Positions 7,328-10,793 of a stretch of DNA of 10,793 bases are shown here, piece by piece. This DNA comes from Pseudomonadota bacterium (GTDB lineage Bacteria; Pseudomonadota; Gammaproteobacteria; Burkholderiales; Eutrophovitaceae). Position 1 is the stretch's first letter, and each line of letters opens with the position of its first letter. A model generated the notes under the pieces. It ran no database searches, had not been told where the DNA came from, and saw only the letters and a program-made list of their open reading frames with translations. Both the position numbers and the translations under genes were made by a program. The stretch covers positions 1-10,793 of the forward strand of contig PAHB01000093.1 of assembly GCA_002704665.1 (NCBI GenBank), in the 5' to 3' direction.

Positions 7328-7331
7328 CCTT
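7328..7331 (-). promoter_or_regulatory. Ribosome binding site of lptE
   Basis: AAGG on the minus strand is placed 8 nt before the lptE ATG, in the 72-bp gap after leuS. It supports the chosen start, which also gives a complete signal peptide. Confidence 0.55.
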
Positions 7332-7391
7332 ATATCTGATTCGACTTGGCTGAAATAAAAAACATGAAGCAACTTCGAATTCTAGGGTTAT

Positions 7392-10004
7392 TCAAGACTC
7401 AATAACAACATTTACGAGTCGCCCAGGGACAATTATAATTTTTTTTATTGTTTTTCCTATTGTGTATTTTTGTGCCTCATCACTCGCCAGCACAGCGCCC
7501 TCGATATCTGGTCTCTCAGCATTTGCAAGAACTTCTATTTCTCCTCTTTTTTTCCCGTTGATTTGAATAATGAGTTTTTGAGTGCTTTGCGCCAGCGCAG
7601 ATTTGTCTACCTCCGGCCATTCTGCAAGAGTCAAATCCTCTCCGTATTTCAGCTCTTCCCAAAGAATAGTAGTAATATGAGGCGTAATTGGATAGAGAAT
7701 CCTAATTAATATTCCCAACCCTTCTCTCATAACCATCGATACATTTTTGTTTCTATCGCCAGTAAACAAACTACTATCAAGGACATTAAGAAGTTTCATA
7801 CAAGCTGAGACCACCGTATTAAAATGCTTTCTCTGGTAGTCGTTCGTTGCTTGCTGCAAGATTTGATGAATAAGTCTTCTTGCCTCTAATAATTTAGGAT
7901 ATAAATCGTTTGAATTTACTGATTCCAAATTTGAAAGTATGGCGTTTTTATTATCAGTTGCATACCTCCATAGCTTTCTTAAAAACCGATGAGATCCCTC
8001 AACCCCGTCCGAATTCCATGTTAAGCTTTCCTCCGGCGGGCTACTGAAAATTATAAACAGTCTGGCAGTATCAGCCCCGTATTCATCGATCAAGCTCTGC
8101 GGATCTACCCCATTATTTTTTGACTTAGACATCGTACGGATACCCTCAGCAACTACTGGTTGTCGATCCGACCGTAATATTGCCCCGGCTTTTCGATCTT
8201 TAGTCGCCGGAGAAAACTCAACATCTAGCGGATTAAAATAATTAATCCTTCCGTCTTTAGCTTTTCTAGAAAAAACTTCGTTAAGCACCATCCCTTGCGT
8301 TAATAGGTTTTCGAATGGTTCTCCTATGGAAATCAGATCTAGATCCCTCATCACCTTGATCCAAAAACGGCTATAGAGGAGGTGCAGTATTGCATGCTCG
8401 ATTCCACCGATGTACTGATCCACCGGCAACCAATAATCTACACGTTCATCCACCATTTTTTCACCGTTATCTGGACAGGCATACCGGATAGGATACCAAG
8501 ATGAGTCTACGAAGGTGTCCATAGTATCGGTTTCGCGTTTAGCTGGCTCCCCACAAGAAGGACACTTGGTCAAGACAAAATCTTCTCTTTTGTCCAAGGG
8601 ATTTCCCGAACCATCCGGAACGCAGTCTTCCGGCAAAACTACAGGCAATTGATTGTCGGGCACTGGAACATCTCCACATTTTGCACAATGAATGATTGGT
8701 ATAGGCGTACCCCAATATCTTTGCCTTGAAATTCCCCAATCCCTCAAACGCCATTGCGATTGTGTTTCTCCAAGATCTCGTAATACTAGGTCCTCGGTTA
8801 TAGAATCGATAGCCTTTTCAGATGAAAGGCCATCATATTTGCCCGAATTTATACAAATTCCCCTATTAGTGTAAAAATCGTGCCATTCCTCGAACGAAAA
8901 GGTTTTGTCCTTCACCTTTACTACCGGGATGATCTCCAAATTATATTTTTTTGCAAAATTAAAATCTCTCTCATCGTGAGCGGGAACACCCATAACTGCA
9001 CCCTCACCATAATTCATTAGAACGTAGTTTCCTACCCAAACAGGTATTTTCTTTTTAGACAACGGGTGCTCGACGTAAAAGCCTGTGAAAACCCCTTTCT
9101 TTTCTAACACTGCCAACTCAGCCTCAGTAACAGTTCCGTGCCCGCACTCTTTGATGAAAGCCGCAACTATCTGAGAGGTATTAGCCGCTTTTATTGCTAA
9201 AGGGTGCTCGGGAGCTACAGCGCAAAAAGTTACACCCATTACGGTGTCAACCCTCGTCGTGAAGACTCGGAGCACTTTAAATTCATCATCTATTTTATAT
9301 TCAAAAGAGACATTTACACCCTCACTTTTTCCTATCCAGTTGCTCTGCATAGTTTTGACTCTGAGCGGCCAACCATCTAGCTGTTCGAGATCTGTCAACA
9401 GTTCTTGGGCGTAATTAGAAATTTTCATGTAATACATTGGGACTTCACGTCTTTCAACCAAAGCACCAGTGCGCCAACCTCGGCCGTCGATAACCTGCTC
9501 GTTAGCCAACACTGTTTGATCCACCGGATCCCAATTTACTGTCCCAGTTTTTTTGTAGACGAGACCCTTTTCTAGCATTCTTAAAAATAACCACTGATTC
9601 CACTTATAATATTCCGGCTTACAAGTTGCTATTTCCCTAGTCCAATCCAAGGCAAAGCCCAGAGACTTTAATTGCTGTTTCATATAATCAATATTTTGAT
9701 ATGTCCATTGTGCTGGTGGCACTTTATTAGCCATCGCGGCATTTTCTGCCGGCAATCCAAAGGCGTCCCAACCCATGGGTTGTAAAACATTATATCCCCT
9801 CATGCGATAGTACCTACTGAGAACATCGCCAATGGTATAGTTTCTGACGTGTCCCATATGTAATTTCCCCGATGGATATGGGAACATTGACAAACAATAA
9901 AACTTTGGTTTACCAGCCTCCTCCAATACTTTGTATTTATTGTCTGACAACCATTTCTCTTGCACGGTTTTTTCAATTTCTCGGGGGTTGTATAAAGTGT
10001 TCAT
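7392..10004 (-). CDS. leuS: Leucyl-tRNA synthetase
   Basis: This class Ia synthetase charges tRNA(Leu) and edits mischarged products. It is full length at 870 residues. The HIGH motif appears as HMGH (49-52), after FPYPSGKL. The CP1 editing domain (about 222-420) contains the threonine-rich FTTRVDT (248-254) and the conserved Asp344 in GVPAHDERD. A zinc-binding CxxC pair is visible (C440/C443 and C481/C484). WRLRDWGISRQRYWG (418-432) is a strong family signature. The KMSKS loop reads TMSKS (624-628), so its first lysine is replaced. The anticodon-binding and C-terminal domains follow, with INGKKRGEIEV (815-825). The start aligns with family N-termini, although the ribosome binding site is poor. 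It is first in the minus-strand run and divergent from prk. Confidence 0.98.
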   Translation of the reverse strand: MNTLYNPREIEKTVQEKWLSDNKYKVLEEAGKPKFYCLSMFPYPSGKLHMGHVRNYTIGDVLSRYYRMRGYNVLQPMGWDAFGLPAENAAMANKVPPAQWTYQNIDYMKQQLKSLGFALDWTREIATCKPEYYKWNQWLFLRMLEKGLVYKKTGTVNWDPVDQTVLANEQVIDGRGWRTGALVERREVPMYYMKISNYAQELLTDLEQLDGWPLRVKTMQSNWIGKSEGVNVSFEYKIDDEFKVLRVFTTRVDTVMGVTFCAVAPEHPLAIKAANTSQIVAAFIKECGHGTVTEAELAVLEKKGVFTGFYVEHPLSKKKIPVWVGNYVLMNYGEGAVMGVPAHDERDFNFAKKYNLEIIPVVKVKDKTFSFEEWHDFYTNRGICINSGKYDGLSSEKAIDSITEDLVLRDLGETQSQWRLRDWGISRQRYWGTPIPIIHCAKCGDVPVPDNQLPVVLPEDCVPDGSGNPLDKREDFVLTKCPSCGEPAKRETDTMDTFVDSSWYPIRYACPDNGEKMVDERVDYWLPVDQYIGGIEHAILHLLYSRFWIKVMRDLDLISIGEPFENLLTQGMVLNEVFSRKAKDGRINYFNPLDVEFSPATKDRKAGAILRSDRQPVVAEGIRTMSKSKNNGVDPQSLIDEYGADTARLFIIFSSPPEESLTWNSDGVEGSHRFLRKLWRYATDNKNAILSNLESVNSNDLYPKLLEARRLIHQILQQATNDYQRKHFNTVVSACMKLLNVLDSSLFTGDRNKNVSMVMREGLGILIRILYPITPHITTILWEELKYGEDLTLAEWPEVDKSALAQSTQKLIIQINGKKRGEIEVLANAERPDIEGAVLASDEAQKYTIGKTIKKIIIVPGRLVNVVIES

Positions 10005-10033
10005 TTCGCTGTGTGTGTATTACGTATTCCCTA

Positions 10034-10039
10034 ATTATA
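10034..10039 (-). promoter_or_regulatory. Candidate -10 element of the leuS promoter
   Basis: A perfect TATAAT on the minus strand lies in the divergent spacer. It would give a transcription start near 10027 and a leader of about 23 nt before the leuS ATG. No good -35 hexamer lies at the usual distance; the sequence there is A-rich (an A8 run in the spacer). This promoter would drive leuS-lptE-metX-metW. Confidence 0.42.
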
Positions 10040-10111
10040 TCCTAAGAGACTTTTTTTTATCTTATCCACTACTTTTTCATAAACGGTCAAGTCAGTGGTA
10101 TCCTTCAAGTA

Positions 10112-10117
10112 TATACT
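10112..10117 (+). promoter_or_regulatory. Candidate -10 element of the prk promoter
   Basis: TATACT matches the -10 consensus at 5 of 6 bases. It would place transcription start near 10124, leaving a leader of about 15 nt before the prk ATG at 10139. The -35 region is weak, which could mean activator dependence, but that is only inference. A GAG (10128-10130), 8 nt before the ATG, is the best ribosome binding site. Confidence 0.33.
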
Positions 10118-10138
10118 TTATCCTTGCGAGATCCCCAA

Positions 10139-10793
10139 ATGTCTCAAACATATCCGATAGTTGCTGTTACGGGTTCATCTGGAGCAGGAACAACTGTAGT
10201 AAGACGAACTTTTGAGGAAATTTTTTCTGCGAGAGGCATTACTGCCGCTATAATCGAGGGAGACAGTTTTCACAAATATGATCGAGAGGAAATGGGCAAA
10301 TTAGTAGGCGAGTGGGAAAGAACAGCAGGAAGAGGAATTAGCCACTTCGGCCCAGAAGCTAATTTATTTTACGAAATGGATGCTCTATTTCGAAGCTACG
10401 GTAATAGTGGTTCGGGAGTTTCTCGTCTATACCTTCACAACGAGGAGAGAGCTTCATTATATGGTAAAAAACCGGGAACATTCACCTCTTGGAAAGAAAT
10501 ATCTTCTAACACAGACCTACTTTTCTATGAGGGGTTACACGGGGGAGTAAAGTATAACGAAATTAATATTGCAAAACACGTGGACCTGCTCATTGGAGTC
10601 ACTCCTACCATCAACTTAGAATGGATTCAAAAAATCAATAGAGATATTAATTTCAGAGGACACTCTATTGAATCGATTACTGATACTATAATTCGAAGGA
10701 TGGATGATTATGTTTATTATATCGTTCCTCAGTTTTCCCGAACCCACATCAACTTTCAAAGAGTACCGACAGTTGATACATCGAACCCTTTTG
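10139..10793 (+). CDS. prk: Phosphoribulokinase, class I bacterial type (3' truncated by window)
   Basis: The enzyme phosphorylates ribulose 5-phosphate to ribulose 1,5-bisphosphate with ATP, the Calvin-cycle step that supplies RuBisCO. 218 codons are visible of about 290; the frame is open to the window end. The P-loop is GSSGAGTT (12-19). Residues known from Rhodobacter sphaeroides PRK occur at the same numbers: D42, H45 and R49 (in GDSFHKYDR), E131 (in YEGLHG), K165, R168 and D169 (in QKINRD), R173, and R186-R187. HFGPEANLF (69-77), INLEWIQK (158-165) and the final VPTVDTSNPF are family signatures. The retained active site therefore looks functional. Position 31 is Ala with Arg at 32, where the R. 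sphaeroides enzyme has Arg31. No cbb regulator or RuBisCO gene is visible. PRK also occurs in proteobacteria not known as autotrophs, so the lifestyle remains open. Confidence 0.95.
   Translation, partial: MSQTYPIVAVTGSSGAGTTVVRRTFEEIFSARGITAAIIEGDSFHKYDREEMGKLVGEWERTAGRGISHFGPEANLFYEMDALFRSYGNSGSGVSRLYLHNEERASLYGKKPGTFTSWKEISSNTDLLFYEGLHGGVKYNEINIAKHVDLLIGVTPTINLEWIQKINRDINFRGHSIESITDTIIRRMDDYVYYIVPQFSRTHINFQRVPTVDTSNPF

Larger units (their letters stand above)
10005..10138. other. Divergent leuS/prk intergenic region
   Basis: This 134-bp spacer is the only gap over 72 bp. It is AT-rich, with a (GT)n-like stretch at 10011-10018 and an eight-T run at 10051-10058. Candidate -10 elements point outward on both strands. 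An imperfect inverted pair, CCACT (10066-10070) and AGTGG (10094-10098), lies between them. I see no tRNA, open reading frame or riboswitch in it. Confidence 0.7.

Noticed and set aside
7366..7376. Hairpin GAAG-TTG-CTTC followed by a T-rich run (minus strand) as the leuS terminator
   Set aside because: The stem is only 4 bp with a 3-nt loop, and lptE follows closely with its own ribosome binding site; leuS-lptE are normally co-transcribed.
10011..10018. GT dinucleotide run upstream of leuS as a phase-variable repeat
   Set aside because: Only about four units are present, too short to claim variability.
9931..10215. Plus-strand open frame of 94 codons crossing the leuS/prk spacer
   Set aside because: It overlaps the leuS N-terminus and the prk P-loop region in the wrong frame and shows no protein-like motif.
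1..10793. Mobile elements, CRISPR arrays, tRNA or rRNA genes, defence or toxin systems
   Set aside because: No transposase, integrase, direct-repeat array, tRNA cloverleaf or recognisable defence gene was seen; all long frames belong to known housekeeping families.

Overview
This window looks like a core-genome segment from a low-GC, strongly compacted proteobacterium. The gene content, the protein wording of LeuRS, MetX and GatB, and the neighbour sets gatA-gatB/pyrE/xth and ampG/metW/metX resemble Betaproteobacteria most. A gammaproteobacterium cannot be excluded, and no order or genus can be named from the sequence alone. Base composition is AT-rich (roughly 40% GC by eye). Only about 250 of 10,793 bases lie outside genes, which suggests a streamlined free-living genome.

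Layout. Bases 1-2398 (+): the 3' part of gatA, then complete gatB (tRNA-dependent amidotransferase). Bases 2395-3036 (-): pyrE (orotate phosphoribosyltransferase), whose stop codon overlaps that of gatB. Bases 3019-5083 (+): xth (exonuclease III), whose 5' end overlaps the 5' end of pyrE, followed 4 bp later by an AmpG-type MFS permease. Bases 5086-10004 (-): a four-gene run transcribed leuS, lptE, metX, metW, converging on ampG. Bases 10005-10138: the only sizeable intergenic region, with candidate divergent promoters. Bases 10139-10793 (+): the first 218 codons of a class I phosphoribulokinase, cut by the window edge.

Function. The genes cover translation (GatAB, LeuRS), pyrimidine synthesis (PyrE), DNA repair (Xth), peptidoglycan recycling (AmpG), methionine biosynthesis (MetX/MetW), LPS export (LptE) and probably the Calvin cycle (Prk). 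The leuS-to-metW run is probably one transcript. The retained positions of the phosphoribulokinase active site are intact, so CO2 fixation is possible, but no RuBisCO gene lies in the window.

I found no mobile element, CRISPR array, tRNA or rRNA, toxin-antitoxin or defence locus, and no clear sign of an undescribed system. The points of interest are architectural: overlapping divergent starts, overlapping convergent stops, promoters buried in neighbouring genes, a joined gene order, and a few motif departures.
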